Positions 1 to 10,033 of a DNA stretch of 29,759 bases are shown piece by piece. The notes under the pieces are model-generated. The model was not told the origin of the DNA, ran no database searches, and worked only from the letters and a program-made list of their open reading frames with translations. Position numbers and translations under genes: made by a program. Position 1 is the first letter of the stretch. Every line of letters begins with the position of its first letter. Source of the stretch: Laetiporus sulphureus 93-53 (taxonomy: Eukaryota > Basidiomycota > Agaricomycetes > Polyporales > Laetiporaceae); NCBI RefSeq assembly GCF_001632365.1, contig NW_024468545.1:1-29759 (forward strand). The letters run 5' to 3'.

Positions 1-590
1 TGTACATGTATTTGTATACCGCGCTATGTGCGGTTAGGGGAGGAATACAAGAGGGGATCACGGGACGAAGTATCGAGACGCAAACTATTAAGAGGGTGGG
101 GGCCTGGCATAAATGTGCCCGAAGTATGTATCTATCCGGGATCCGGTGGTGCCAGTGACGCCGCGGTGAAGGAGGTGGTGATGGATATGAAGAGGCGAGA
201 CGGTCAAGTCCCTTAGGGTGTTCCCACAGACGACGGAGGTCCCAGGTGGAGGGGTTGGGTTCCCGGAAAAGCAGGTGCCGAGCGTGTTGGTGAATGGGAC
301 AGTGCAGCATGGTGTGCGACCGGGTGCTGGGGGTGGTTAGGTCACATCGGCAGGGGGCACCATAAAAGTAGCGAGCAGGCCCTCCAGTGCCATATAGCGA
401 AGAGAAGTAAGGAGCCAGGTAGCCCCGGCCGGTCAAAGCCTGGACGAGCCTGGCTTGCGTGTCACGATTGAAAGCAGGGTCAAGGAAAACAGGATGCAGC
501 TGTAGGGTCGGCTGACGTCGCCAGGCAGACTGCAGTGTGGTGGGACGATCGGAATACGGGCTGAGGAGTTCTAAACAATCCTCAGTTGCT
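1..590 (-). pseudogene. 3' end of a Tad-like LINE (C-terminal part of ORF2 plus 3' UTR)
   Basis: Read on the minus strand, one frame from about 590 downward matches the end of ORF2 of the full-length LINE at 11945-18330. Shared blocks are DRPT near the start, LVQAL versus FVQAV, HTMLHCPIH versus HTLLSCPLH, and LWEHPKGLDRLA versus LWKHLEGLDCLA. This is the segment after RNase H, with Cys/His pairs resembling a zinc knuckle. The 3' UTR also matches: CGCACATAGCG occurs near position 20 here and near 18288 in the other copy. Divergence is high, so this is a different subfamily. The copy is 5'-truncated: the RT and RNase H parts are absent, and homology fades at the MULE insertion site near 590. 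The poly-A tail, if present, lies outside the window. The family assignment is good; the exact truncation point is uncertain. Confidence 0.75.
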
Positions 591-599
591 GACCCAACA
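591..599. repeat. Left 9-bp target-site duplication of the MULE
   Basis: GACCCAACA occurs at 591-599 immediately before the left TIR, and again at 4434-4442 immediately after the right TIR. A 9-bp TSD is diagnostic of Mutator-like elements. Confidence 0.9.
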
Positions 600-720
600 A
601 CTTGAGGTTAATCTCCCAGCGGGTTTGCATGGCCTTTCGAACTCCGCTGTGGCTGAGGTGGCTGAAGGTAGCGTTCGCGTTGCGCGAAGTGCTCGGTGGC
701 TTCTGACGTGATGGACTTCA
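600..720 (+). repeat. Left terminal inverted repeat of the MULE
   Basis: This 121-bp arm is the reverse complement of 4313-4433. I count six mismatches, four of them in the innermost 20 bp. Confidence 0.93.
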
Positions 721-958
721 AACGGCACGTTCTCTCGTATCACACAAATTTCTCAGATGGTTTAGCAACATGTAGTATACATTAAGAGTTTTTTTTGTGA
801 TTTGCCACCGGTGCAAAGCATACATTAGTATTATAACTAGCCTAAGCAGTAATGTATTTGTAACCAATCGTGTTTACGGACTTGCTACGCTGTCGTGCAT
901 TTGGATTAATAATAGGCATAGTGCAACAGTTCTCATGCATTTCAACATCCTGTACCCA

Positions 959-3850
959 TCACATCGTTGACCGCATGACTCTCTTGGCATTCAGGATGAA
1001 GCGTGGCTCTGCAATGCCCCTTTGTACTTCAAGAATGTCTGCGGCACGACGTAGAAGACGAATGACTTCGTCAACTTTGACATCATCTTCGTCATCAAGC
1101 TATAAGCAGTATTGAGTAACTTACTGACACAGATCATTGATCAAGACATACCTCAAAACTGGCATTGCCACTAGTGCACGTTCGCAGAAGGCCATCACGT
1201 CCCGTTGGAGGTGGCTTGCCTGGGGAAGAACTCAATGTAATCAGTCATGGTTCAGTTGACACCTGCACTGTCTTAGATGCAATGACCACAATTTGCTTAC
1301 CGGTGAGGAGTTTCCTCCATCCGCTTCATCATCTTCTGAATCACTGGTCATGACCACCTCTGACCGCACCAAATTGAGCATCCTTGAGTGCCACGCACGG
1401 TCTGTGATCACCTCAGGTGGCTTGGCGATCACTACATTAATCGGCACAGTGTAGAATGGAGGTATGTGATAACGATGAGCGGCAACCCACCAAGATACTG
1501 AGACGAGAGAATTCACAGCCTGCACGAGGTGTTTGCAGAGGAGATATGAATGGTACTTTTGAGCACCACAGTCGCATGTCCAATGTTCAACATTAGTATT
1601 GTAGGAGCCTTTGATCGGCACCTTCGCAAGGCGTTCCCAAGACCGCTTGAACACCTCTTGCATATGGGTTAGTGCACGTGGATGACCTTCCCTGTGTTTT
1701 GATACAATCTGCGTGAGCATGAGACGATAGGGCGGTAGTGCTTTGGTGATGATAGCGTGAACCGCGAGGTCAATCGGAGAGCGATTATAGAGATGCAGAA
1801 TGAGGCACTTGAGATTTTGCCACAGTGCTTCGACCATCATAGTTGTTTGCTTACACGGAATGCTTGTGCCGTAAGCAGATCGTGCCCACAGAGGCCAGCG
1901 TGATCGTGAATACCATGAGTTCCAGAGATAGGCCCATATCTCACAGAGGTTATTGACCTCACAATGAAGACACATCTCCTTCACCACATCTCTTCGTATA
2001 TCTGCTGACGTCCTTTTCTGGCCATGTCATTCAGGGAGAAGTGGGTGTTGTGATGTGTGCTTTGCAAATAGCTGCAAGATTGATAGATGATGCACAGCTG
2101 GACAGAATGCATAGTCAGCTTGCTTTGTATGCGGCCCTGCTTCAGACAGTTCACACGGCACATCTTCATGAATGTTATCGAGCACTTTGGCAAATTTGTC
2201 GACTTGACATCTGAGATCGTCCATGTCATCCCACCAATCATCCTGGCCATCTTCCCCAGTGCTGGAGTCTTTGACGCGATCTACCCAGTATGATCCTTCG
2301 TCGCTTCGATCATCACAATCATCTTCAATGCTTGAACCTTGACAAGTAGCAGCATCAAGGTCGAATGTCTCTGGAGGACTTTCTAGTGCACCAGAAGCCA
2401 TAATGGAGTTCGTGCTCATGGCATTGTCTGATTTTTGACTTCGCTTCAGAATGATTTTTGGCAGTGATGGGGTGATAACTAAGGGCCTTCCATTGATCAG
2501 CAGTCGTACATGAGGCAATGGCTTCTCTGGTGGCATGCAAATCTGTTGGCCACAGGTGAGATCTATGGATGGAATAACACCATGATGAAAAGGCTTACAT
2601 GGTCAGTATTACATTGCATGTAGGGCATGAAGTCCGCTTTGATGTATGGAAATTCCTTTCGTGCCTCGGAGACATCGTAAAAAGCAGGTGTGTCCTTATT
2701 CTTCGCCAAGCGCTGCTTCAATGCACGAAAAGCATGCCAGAAGCATAGTTGATGCTTCACTCTGGACCATGTGGCATGCATCGCGTTTATCTCAGACCAA
2801 TCCTTGTCCGTGAGCATGAACTCAGGATCCACGCCAAGTCCTTTAAGATGTTTCAAGAAGTTCTTTGAAACTTCCTCCTTCACTCCTTCCTTTGCCTCTG
2901 CACTCATTGACATGAGCAAGAATGCGAGAGGAATGCTGAACCCCCTCGCATCTGCTACTGCACTAAATAGCTCAAAGTTCGCAGCATTGGTATTCCCTAT
3001 AGTAACCATGGTGCATTAAGGGGTGCTTCTGCATGGAAAAGTCTGACATAAGCATACAGGTTGAGTCCATAGCAAGCTCCTGTGTATTCGACGCCACTCT
3101 GCTACAAAGTCTTTGACTTGAAATGCGAGCACTTGCATTCCTGGAGCAGCCTTCACATCTAGCAATGCGATATTATGCTCCTCGCCATGTTTCTCTATGA
3201 ACAGTCTTGCTGATTCAAGTGGGTCATCTGCTTTCTTCCATTCCTGCCTGCTAACGAGGTGCCAATAGTAATACACAGCCTTCGAATGAAATGGGAGCTC
3301 TACTTCAGATGCAGACTGTCCCTGGAGTTCCGTGCGCAGGATGTGCCACCAGATCTGCCACAGTATGATACATGAGTTCCATTGTCTTGGCCGTTCTAGA
3401 TGCCCATTACGTGTGTACCTCTCCTGGAGTCTGATTGCATGCATGCAACCTTATATGCTTCTTACAATTGTCAGGCAGATCTATATCAATATAGGCCACA
3501 TGCTCCACAGCATGTTTCATTTTGATCTTTATCTCCAATGAGCCCGAGCCTATCGTCAGATGCAGCCATCCATCACACAGAAACTGATCCATCTGGCGAG
3601 CAGCACGTGGCTTTGCACTCTTTGATATCTTCTTATTGTGCTCACGCTCAATTGATTGCATGCAGCTGAAGTGGTATACCATGTCCTTCGTGCGAACCCG
3701 ATCTCGCTTGCCTTCATATCTGAGTGCAAAAAAGGTTCATATATTCATAACAATATCATAACACTATGCTGTACTCACATCCAATGCAGCATTATATGCT
3801 CCCCTATCATCTCGGCTACCTTCCGTGCTCATTTCGGCAATGCCATGACA
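959..3850 (-). pseudogene. MULE transposase (DDE domain plus SWIM zinc finger), one internal stop
   Basis: Cut-and-paste transposase of the MULE superfamily. On the minus strand the exons are separated by GT-AG introns at 3720-3778, 3355-3418, 2997-3057, 2543-2598, 1215-1300 and 1100-1151. The 2997-3057 intron splits the TGG codon of the catalytic-site sequence DSTWNTN. In order: N-terminal basic and Cys-containing DNA-binding-like region (about 3400-3720); DDE core with the first D in LAMDSTW, the second in MLTDKDWSEINA, and CFWHAFRALKQRL (3000-2600); a conserved PLPHVRLLINGRP block (about 2500); an aromatic-rich helical block (1985-1700); SWIM finger WTCDCGAQ with CKHL (about 1500-1570); and a C-terminal helix ending at the stop at 959-961. 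The single clear nonsense codon in these exons is TGA at 2027-2029, where CGA (Arg) would fit the context. The first exon and start, between about 3780 and 4145, are not settled. Confidence 0.88.
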
Positions 3851-4312
3851 AAAAGAAATCACTCTTCAACGTCAATTTTTGCTGCAATCTCGAAGGCGCC
3901 GCTCATCTCATCAATGACATGCTTCAAGAAGTCGCCAAGTGACATTGAATCCAGTTCTGAGGTACACTCATCGTCTTTCTCTTCACCTTCTTTCTTGTCC
4001 ACATGCTTTTTCTTTGCTTTTCTCTGTGCATTCTCCTTGTCGATGCATGTCTGACATTTTGCTGTGGGTTCGCCCTTTTTGCCATTCTGTCTGTCCCTTT
4101 TTCATATTGCAAACTCAGATAGCAGTTTTGTAGCATGGCATTCAATGCAGAGTTTTTTTGTCATGATCTCAGTGTGGATTCAGATGTCAGAGACCTCAGA
4201 CTTTACAGTAGGCAGTCAATGTCCCCCTCGCCCAGATTTCTCTGAAGTTCACACGCATACAAATTGTCGTAAGATCCATTAGCTTTACACAAAAGTATGA
4301 AATTTATTATAA

Positions 4313-4433
4313 TGACTTTCATCATGTCAGAAGCCACCGAGCACTTCGCGCAACGTGAACGCTACCTTCAGCCACCTCAGCCACAGCGGAGTTCGAAAGG
4401 CCATGCAAACCCGCTGGGAGATTGACCTCAAGT
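4313..4433 (-). repeat. Right terminal inverted repeat of the MULE
   Basis: Reverse complement of 600-720, ending ACCTCAAGT and followed directly by the second TSD copy at 4434-4442. Confidence 0.93.
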
Positions 4434-7082
4434 GACCCAACACTGAGTGACAGTGATGACGTGGCAGGCTCAGACAATGATGCCGAGTGTACGAGCTGGA
4501 CCGGCGAGGTATGCCATTTGCTGTCAGAGTCAGACTGCTATAGCAGTGATTTGCAGATGGGGATCTGTCTGAGCTGGAGGATGAGGATTTATGGAGAAGC
4601 CTACAGGCAGAGTCAGAGAGGATCCTTGCGCAGCGAGAATCTGATTCATTCAGAACTCTGATGAAGCATCATTCAAGAAAGGAAAGGAAGAAGGCTGAGT
4701 CAAACTGCAAGTTGGGATACAATAAACAGTCAGCACAAACCCAGAGACAGAAAGAACAGCAAGCTCATGAAAAAGAAGAAATTGATAAGACAATGCGAAA
4801 GACGTATGTATTTGAATACCACTCACAATGGCTATGATAAATGCTGAGGTTGGCCAATGCACCAGTGCAGGCGCAAAGCTGATGCGAAATTTCTTTAAGG
4901 TGGCAATGGACCTCTCTGAGTCATCATGAAATGAACAGTGCAGTTCAAGAAGCACTGATCATGAAGAATCTAATGATGACATTCATTCAGCAGCCGTGCC
5001 AGCCTCAGATGAAATATTCAGAGGTTACCTCTCTGATGAGCCAGGTGCCAGTGATACAGACGACCCAGAGATAGAGGCCACCGGGAAGCGAGATGGTAGC
5101 AACCTCCATTCTGCTTCTCATGCAGATGACAACAGACGTGATAAAGCTGAGAAGACACTCACTGCTGCTACGCGCAAGGTCCAAGACAGCATGACATCCT
5201 TGAGGACATGTCTGTGATCACCTTCATCCATGCATATCGTCACTCCCCCACCTCACAAGCGTGCAAAGCGCAATGTTCCTGCAAATGCACAGGAAGCACA
5301 CCATAAAGAGCGTGTGAAGGGTTTGAATGCAATTGAGAAGCTTGTCGACTCGAAACGATACCAGTTTGTTGCAGGCTTGAATGGTCTGCAGGCAAGCCGA
5401 GCTCATTGCATCCAGAGTCATCTGCATATGATTATTCATAACAAGTGCAGTGGGACAGAGGCATCGAAGCTCGCAGCAGAGAGTCATGGCTTTGCAGCAA
5501 ACTGGGGTGGAAGACTGGTTCATGTTTGGGTGCGAAAATGGCTGGAGAGTCGTGAGCTTCTCGAGTCGATGAAAGGCAGGCATGTGAAATATTACACCCT
5601 ACTCGATGATCCAAATATATGCATGCAGCTTCACTCATTCATGCGATCAAACAAGTGGTCCATGAATTCCAAGAAGCTGGCTAAATTCAGCAAGGGTCAG
5701 ATGGTTCCTCAGGTCGCTGAACAATACCTCCGTCAATTGGTTCACACCGAAATGCCGCAAGAGTTAAAGAAATACATGGAACTTGAGTTGTTTCCTCGCA
5801 TCCATCTTAAAGTCAGCAAGGGGATCTCACTTCATACAACTCTGCGTTGGCTTCATCAAGAGGGCTTTCACTGTACTGCGCATAAGAAGGCACTGTATTA
5901 TGATGGACATGAGTGACCAGATGTAGTCAAGTACCGTCAAGAATTCTTCATACCAAACGTGGACCATATTCAGAGCCGTGTTGTGTAATACGTTGACGAG
6001 AATGTATCACAAGAGCTGATAAAGGAGTGGAGGAATTATGTCGAACACCAGGTGGTGCTTGTGTTTCAAGACGAGATGACAGCGCAGGCTAACGATGGAA
6101 GAGCAAGAAGCTGGTTACCCAAAGGAGAACAGCCGCTGAAGAAAAAAGGTGTTGGTCATGGCATGCACCAGAGCGATGTCATCTGCTCGACATTTGGATG
6201 ACTGGAAGAGGCAAGTCAGAGCCTGGAGTACAGGAAAGACTACGAAGGGTATTGGAACAGTGAGAAATTTGTTAAGCAGGTAAGCTGTAGTGACTCGTCA
6301 GACATTCTTAAACTGAGTCTGAACACGCTTGCAGCTCAGGGAGAAAATTATCTCAGCATTTGAAAGAAAACACGGCCCTGGATTTCAAGCATGTATATTC
6401 GTCGATCACTCCCAAGGGCATTCTGCATATGCAGAAGATGCACTCCTTGTCTCACGCATGAACATGTGGCCCGGTGGTAAACAAGCCCACATGCAAGATG
6501 GCTGGTTCATTCGCAATGGTCAAAGATTCACTCAGCCGATGAATTTCTCACCCGATCATCCCGAATATCCTGACCAGCTGAAAGGCATGAAACATGTCCT
6601 TGCTGAGCGAGGCCTTTAGGCCAAAGGCCTTTTGATGAAATGCCACGATGACAAATGTGACCCAGACAAAACCAATTGCTGTGCTCAGTGCATTCTGGAA
6701 TTGCAACCTGACTTCAAAGAGCAGCGCATCTTGGTTTAAGAAGTCATTGAAAATGCGTGCCACATGTGCATCTTCTTGCCGAAATATCACTGTGAGCTCA
6801 ATTCTATTGAGTTTTTCTGGGGTGCTGTCAAAAAATATTTGCGCGACAATTGCGATTGCACATTCAAGACCCTTCAAGAGAATCCACCGAAGGCACTCAC
6901 CTCCGTTGGTCTGGAGACAATTCCGCAAATGGGAACATCAGATGTTTCGATGGCTGAATGCTTACAGGACTGGATTGGATGCCAAGGATGCTCAGTTTCA
7001 AGTCAGAGCATTTAGTTCCACGAAGTATAAATCCCATCAACGTGTGCCGGAGACTGTAGCACACCAGCTTGATGTTCTGTAA
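4434..7082 (+). pseudogene. Tc1/mariner-like DDE transposase, 5'-truncated and decayed
   Basis: Transposase of a DNA transposon family common in mushroom genomes. An acidic N-terminal segment (4434-5217, frameshifted, probably with an intron after 4802) precedes a long helical DNA-binding region (5230-5916). The catalytic domain follows: first Asp in VFQDEMTAQAND (about 6064), second in IFVDHSQGHSAYAEDALL (about 6390), and Glu in YHCELNSIEFFWGAVKKYLR (about 6785-6845). An intron of 55 bp with GTAAGC and GCAG borders lies at 6280-6334. In-frame stops: TGA 5914, TAA 5986, TGA 6199, TAG 6617 and a TAA near 6737; the TGA codons fit former CGA. A frameshift near 6905 separates the C-terminal end (stop at 7080-7082). 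The 5' end was severed by the LINE and MULE insertions at its left edge, and no TIR was identified on the right. Confidence 0.8.
6280..6334 (+). other. Intron in the DDE transposase pseudogene
   Basis: GTAAGC donor and TTGCAG acceptor, 55 bp. Removing it joins the first-Asp half of the catalytic domain to the half with FVDHSQGH. Confidence 0.7.
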
Positions 7083-7752
7083 TTATCTTTGGCATGTGAA
7101 CTTATCACATATGGAATGTACCTTCCTAATATGGTAATATTTTCCCATCACTGGCCAATTTCAGAGTCTCAACTTTCGCAATTTTGAGTTTCAGAAAAAT
7201 CCGTCTGGGCAAAATCATCGCTACTTAAATACAAGCATTTTCACTAGACAGATAATATTTTGGGCATGTTGGGAGGAAGTTAATTTTTTTGTATAAAAGA
7301 AGCAGTGACTAGGTGGTGCGCACCATACAAGGTGGACGGACAGTCATAAGTGGGAGATGAATGTGTGTGATGACAAAGCAGCTCACTTGGGCCCAAGAAC
7401 GTGAGAGTTCTGGCCTCTTCGTTAGTCAGGTCGACGATCTCTGCGAGAAACACTCAGCACTGATAACGAAGAGGAACGACAGGCTTCACTTACTCTTGTT
7501 CCGATAAGCAGGATCCATGGCAGCAAAAAAAGTTCACGAGAGGTGGTAGTAAGAAAGCGTAAGTAAGTAACTTGTCGATGGGGGACGAGTTGGGGAGCGA
7601 TGGAAAACCGTAAAGAGAGAATTCTTTTTAAGACCTTCGAGTGAGCTAGTTGAGTCTGTGTGAATATCTAACGATCTCACACTGCCTCGCTTTGATGTGT
7701 GTCTCATGATCCATCCAGTCCAGAGATACCGCAACTTCATTTCCTCCACGTT
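7083..7752. other. Non-coding or unrecognised stretch right of the DDE element
   Basis: AT-rich 3' flank of the transposase pseudogene, then sequence with only short open frames (for example a 71-codon minus-strand frame at 7534-7749). No TIR pair for the DDE element could be found. A segment at 7672-7722 recurs in direct orientation at 9412-9462, about 75% identical by eye. Confidence 0.5.
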
Positions 7753-7860
7753 GCTACGGTAGGACCTCTGAATATCCCTATTAGAGGTCAGTCCAAAAAT
7801 TACTGATTTTTGGACTTCCTGTCTGGACAGCTTTTCCGGAGTTCATGTCTGGATAGCTGT

Positions 7861-8100
7861 CACTGAGTGAAGCAATTAATAATTTGAGGTGAAAGATGGT
7901 AAAAATATTGAAGAAAAAGTTCTAATCTTTTAAGCATCTTCACTGTTAATTTGTGACCAAAGTATTTAATCATTTCTTCAATCATTTTACAATCTTTTAT
8001 ACAAAACTATGATGAAAAGCTTCAAAATCTTTTTTCACTCTTTTTTTGATCAAAGATGATGAAAATATTGTGACTATGTCACATCCTTGTTTTCATATAC
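7861..8100 (+). repeat. Left arm of the CACTA-like foldback
   Basis: Pairs with 8761-9076. Matching blocks include AATTTGAGGTGAAAGATGGT with its reverse complement near 9040-9058, and GATGAAAATATTGTGACTAT with its complement near 8790-8812. Confidence 0.85.
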
Positions 8101-8760
8101 TAAGCTAGTACTAAGATATGGAGGGTAATACTCAGGTCTATATGTTAACACTATACTAGTGCTATAGTCAAAAGAGTAAGACTAAGATTCTAATGTTAGC
8201 AGTATGCTAATACTAAGATTTAAATGCTAGTACTATGCTAGTACTAAGGTTTGAAGGTTAGTACAATGCTAGTACTATGCTAGTACTAAGGTTTGAAGGC
8301 TAGTACTATGCTAGTACTAAGATCTGAAGGTTAGTACTATGCTAGTACTAAGATCTGAAGGTTAGTACTATGCTAGTACTATGCTAGTACTAGCAATGAG
8401 ACCTTAGTACTAACCTCCAGACCTTAGTACTAGCATAGTGCTAGCCTTCAGACCTTAGTACTAGCATAGTGCTAGCATAGTACTAAACATTTGAACTTTA
8501 GTACTAGCTTGATGCTAGCATAGTACTAGCTTAGTACTAACCTTCAGATCTTAGTACTAGCATAGTACTACAAACCTTAGTACTAGCATAGTACTAGCAT
8601 TCAGACTTTGGTACTAGCTGAATGCTAGCATAGTACTAGCATTTAAATCTTAGTATTATCATACTGCTAACATTAGAATCTTAGTCTTACTCTTCTGACT
8701 ATAGCACTAGTATAGTGTTAACATATAGACCTGAGTATTACCCTCCATATCTTAGTACTA
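8101..8760. repeat. Array of TAGTACTA-type motifs, inverted about its centre
   Basis: About two dozen copies of CTAGTACTA-like motifs spaced by CTATG or by AAGRTYTGAAGGTT-like linkers. Left of about 8395 the linkers read AAG-TTTGAAGG or AAGATCTGAAGG; right of it they read as the complement (CTTCAGATCTTAG). The array is therefore both tandem and palindromic. In subterminal regions of CACTA elements such short motifs are commonly transposase-binding sites; that role here is an inference. Confidence 0.8.
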
Positions 8761-9076
8761 GCTTAGTATATGAAAACAAGGATGTGACATAGTCACAATA
8801 TTTTCATCATCTTTGATCAAAAAAAGAGTGAAAAAAGATTTTGAAGCTTTTCATCATAGTTTTGTATAAAAGATTGTTAAATGATTGAAGAAATGATTAT
8901 TAATATCTCATGCAATCTCCTTTCAATCTTTTCCTCATCTTTCACAACAAAAGATGTTAAAAATATTTTAAATACTTTTATAACAAATTGACAATGAAGA
9001 TGCTTGAAAGATTTGAACTTTTTCTTTAATATTTTTACCATCTTTCACCTCAAATTATTGATTGTTTCACTCAGTG
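8761..9076 (-). repeat. Right arm of the CACTA-like foldback
   Basis: Reverse complement of 7861-8100, with an extra block near 8899-8970 that is missing from the left arm. Confidence 0.85.
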
Positions 9077-9394
9077 TGTCCAGCCTCCAAATCCTAGAAT
9101 TTCTGTCTGGACATTGGACCGGCCTTTCGATGGCCCCTCCCCTTTAGTTTTGCTTGTACCTATTTGTTCTGTGGCTTGAAGTAGTTATCCTCGGCTCCCC
9201 TTGACCTATGTCTGGACTCCAGGACTGGCCTAACAAAACATATAGAGAAAATGTCTAAACTTTTGACCAGCCTTTTGGACATTGAGAGATCATCTTGTCC
9301 AGACTGAGAACTGGCCGAGGGCCTCATAAGTATCTATTCATGTCCGGACGGCCGACTGACCTCCCATAGGGATTTTCAGGGGTCCTGCTATGGT

Positions 9395-9642
9395 GTGGTG
9401 TTTCGATCCCACACTGCCTCGCTTCCATCGATCTGTCATGATCCGTCCGTCCATTCGTCACGGTGATATCAAATGCCTGGTGATACAGTAGATACCAAAA
9501 TGCCCATTTTGGGGTTATTGGGCAAGGAGGCGAGGCTCTGTTCCATTCAGTTGGCACAGCTAATGCACGCATGCATACACTTGGTAGTAAAGTGGCAAAC
9601 AATGCCTGAGATTCCCTGGTGAACGTTCGCTTCGAAGCGAAC
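9395..9642. other. Unrecognised flank with an 18-bp perfect palindrome
   Basis: No gene recognised. GTTCGCTTCGAAGCGAAC at 9625-9642 is a perfect 18-bp palindrome that ends exactly where the 144-bp tandem repeat begins. Confidence 0.6.
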
Positions 9643-10033
9643 ATGTTTACATTTTATTTACACAGCATGCTGATTGATCTCGAACGTGCCGTGTGGTATC
9701 CACGGATGGAGCATAGCTTATCGCCTCATGTCATGCAGTGTTCATGGATGGAGCATAACTCATCGCCTCTATCATGACCTCAAAATATGTTTCCATTTCA
9801 TTCACACAGCATGCTGATCGATCTCGAACATGCCATGTGGTATCCATGAATAGAGCATAGCTTATCACCTCATGCTATACGGTGTTCATGGACAGAGCAT
9901 AACTCATCGCCTCTATCATGACTCCAAAATATGTTTCCATTCCATTCACACAGCATGCTGATTGATCTCAAATGTGCCATGCAGTATCCATGGATGGATT
10001 ATAGCTCATCACCTCCATCAAGACCCTAAAACA
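9643..10033. repeat. 144-bp tandem repeat, 2.7 copies
   Basis: The units start at 9643, 9787 and 9931, exactly 144 bp apart; CACAGCATGCTGAT recurs at 9661, 9805 and 9949. Each full unit contains a 42-bp internal duplication: GGATGGAGCATA at 9704 and 9746. The third unit is shorter by about one 42-bp subunit and ends near 10033. No coding function is apparent. Confidence 0.85.

Larger units (their letters stand above)
600..4433 (-). mobile_element. Mutator-like DNA transposon (MULE), 3834 bp, nearly intact
   Basis: The element is bounded by 121-bp TIRs (600-720 and 4313-4433, about 95% identical with no gaps, outer end ACTTGAGGT) and by a perfect 9-bp TSD, GACCCAACA. It carries one minus-strand transposase gene with introns (see the entry at 959-3850). 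It lies between a LINE fragment (left) and a DDE transposase pseudogene (right), and the TSD shows that those two were adjacent before it arrived. The perfect TSD and near-identical TIRs suggest a fairly recent insertion. The spaces between TIRs and gene (721-958 and about 4146-4312) are AT-rich with nothing recognised. Confidence 0.93.
7861..9076. mobile_element. CACTA-like non-autonomous foldback element, 1216 bp
   Basis: The left end CACTGAGTGAAGCAATTAAT and the right end (reverse complement CACTGAGTGAAACAATCAAT) form arms of about 240 bp that pair along their length. TGT flanks both sides (7858-7860 and 9077-9079). CACTG termini with a 3-bp TSD fit the CACTA (CMC/EnSpm) superfamily. The right arm has about 70 extra bases near 8899-8970. 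The centre (8101-8760) is an array of TAGTACTA-type motifs that is itself inverted around about 8400, so almost the whole element can fold into one hairpin. No transposase frame is present. Confidence 0.75.
7761..9386. mobile_element. hAT-like non-autonomous TIR element, interrupted
   Basis: The ends form an inverted repeat of about 31 bp: 7761-7791 starts AGGACCTCTGAATATCC, and the reverse complement of 9356-9386 starts AGGACCCCTGAAAATCC (four mismatches). Directly outside are GCTACGGT (7753-7760) and GCTATGGT (9387-9394), an 8-bp duplication with one C/T difference, which is typical of hAT elements. Without the CACTA-like insert (7861-9076) the element is about 407 bp and has no coding capacity. 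An internal hairpin GTCCAAAAA/TTTTTGGAC lies near 7791-7815. The superfamily call rests only on TSD length and TIR, so it is tentative. Confidence 0.62.

Noticed and set aside
1..590. Plus-strand coding at 28-216
   Set aside because: The minus strand shows clear similarity to the LINE ORF2 C terminus, so the plus-strand frame is fortuitous.
3016..3060. Apparent frameshift in the MULE transposase before GNTNAANFELF
   Set aside because: A 61-bp GTATGC...CTATAG intron (2997-3057) restores the family motif DSTWNTN, so this is splicing and not decay.
7534..7749. 71-codon minus-strand frame as a gene
   Set aside because: No motif, no start context and no homologue recalled. Part of it is the direct repeat seen again at 9412.
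8101..8760. CRISPR-like or direct-repeat array
   Set aside because: The repeats are short, degenerate, mirror-inverted about the centre and have no unique spacers. They belong to the foldback transposon.
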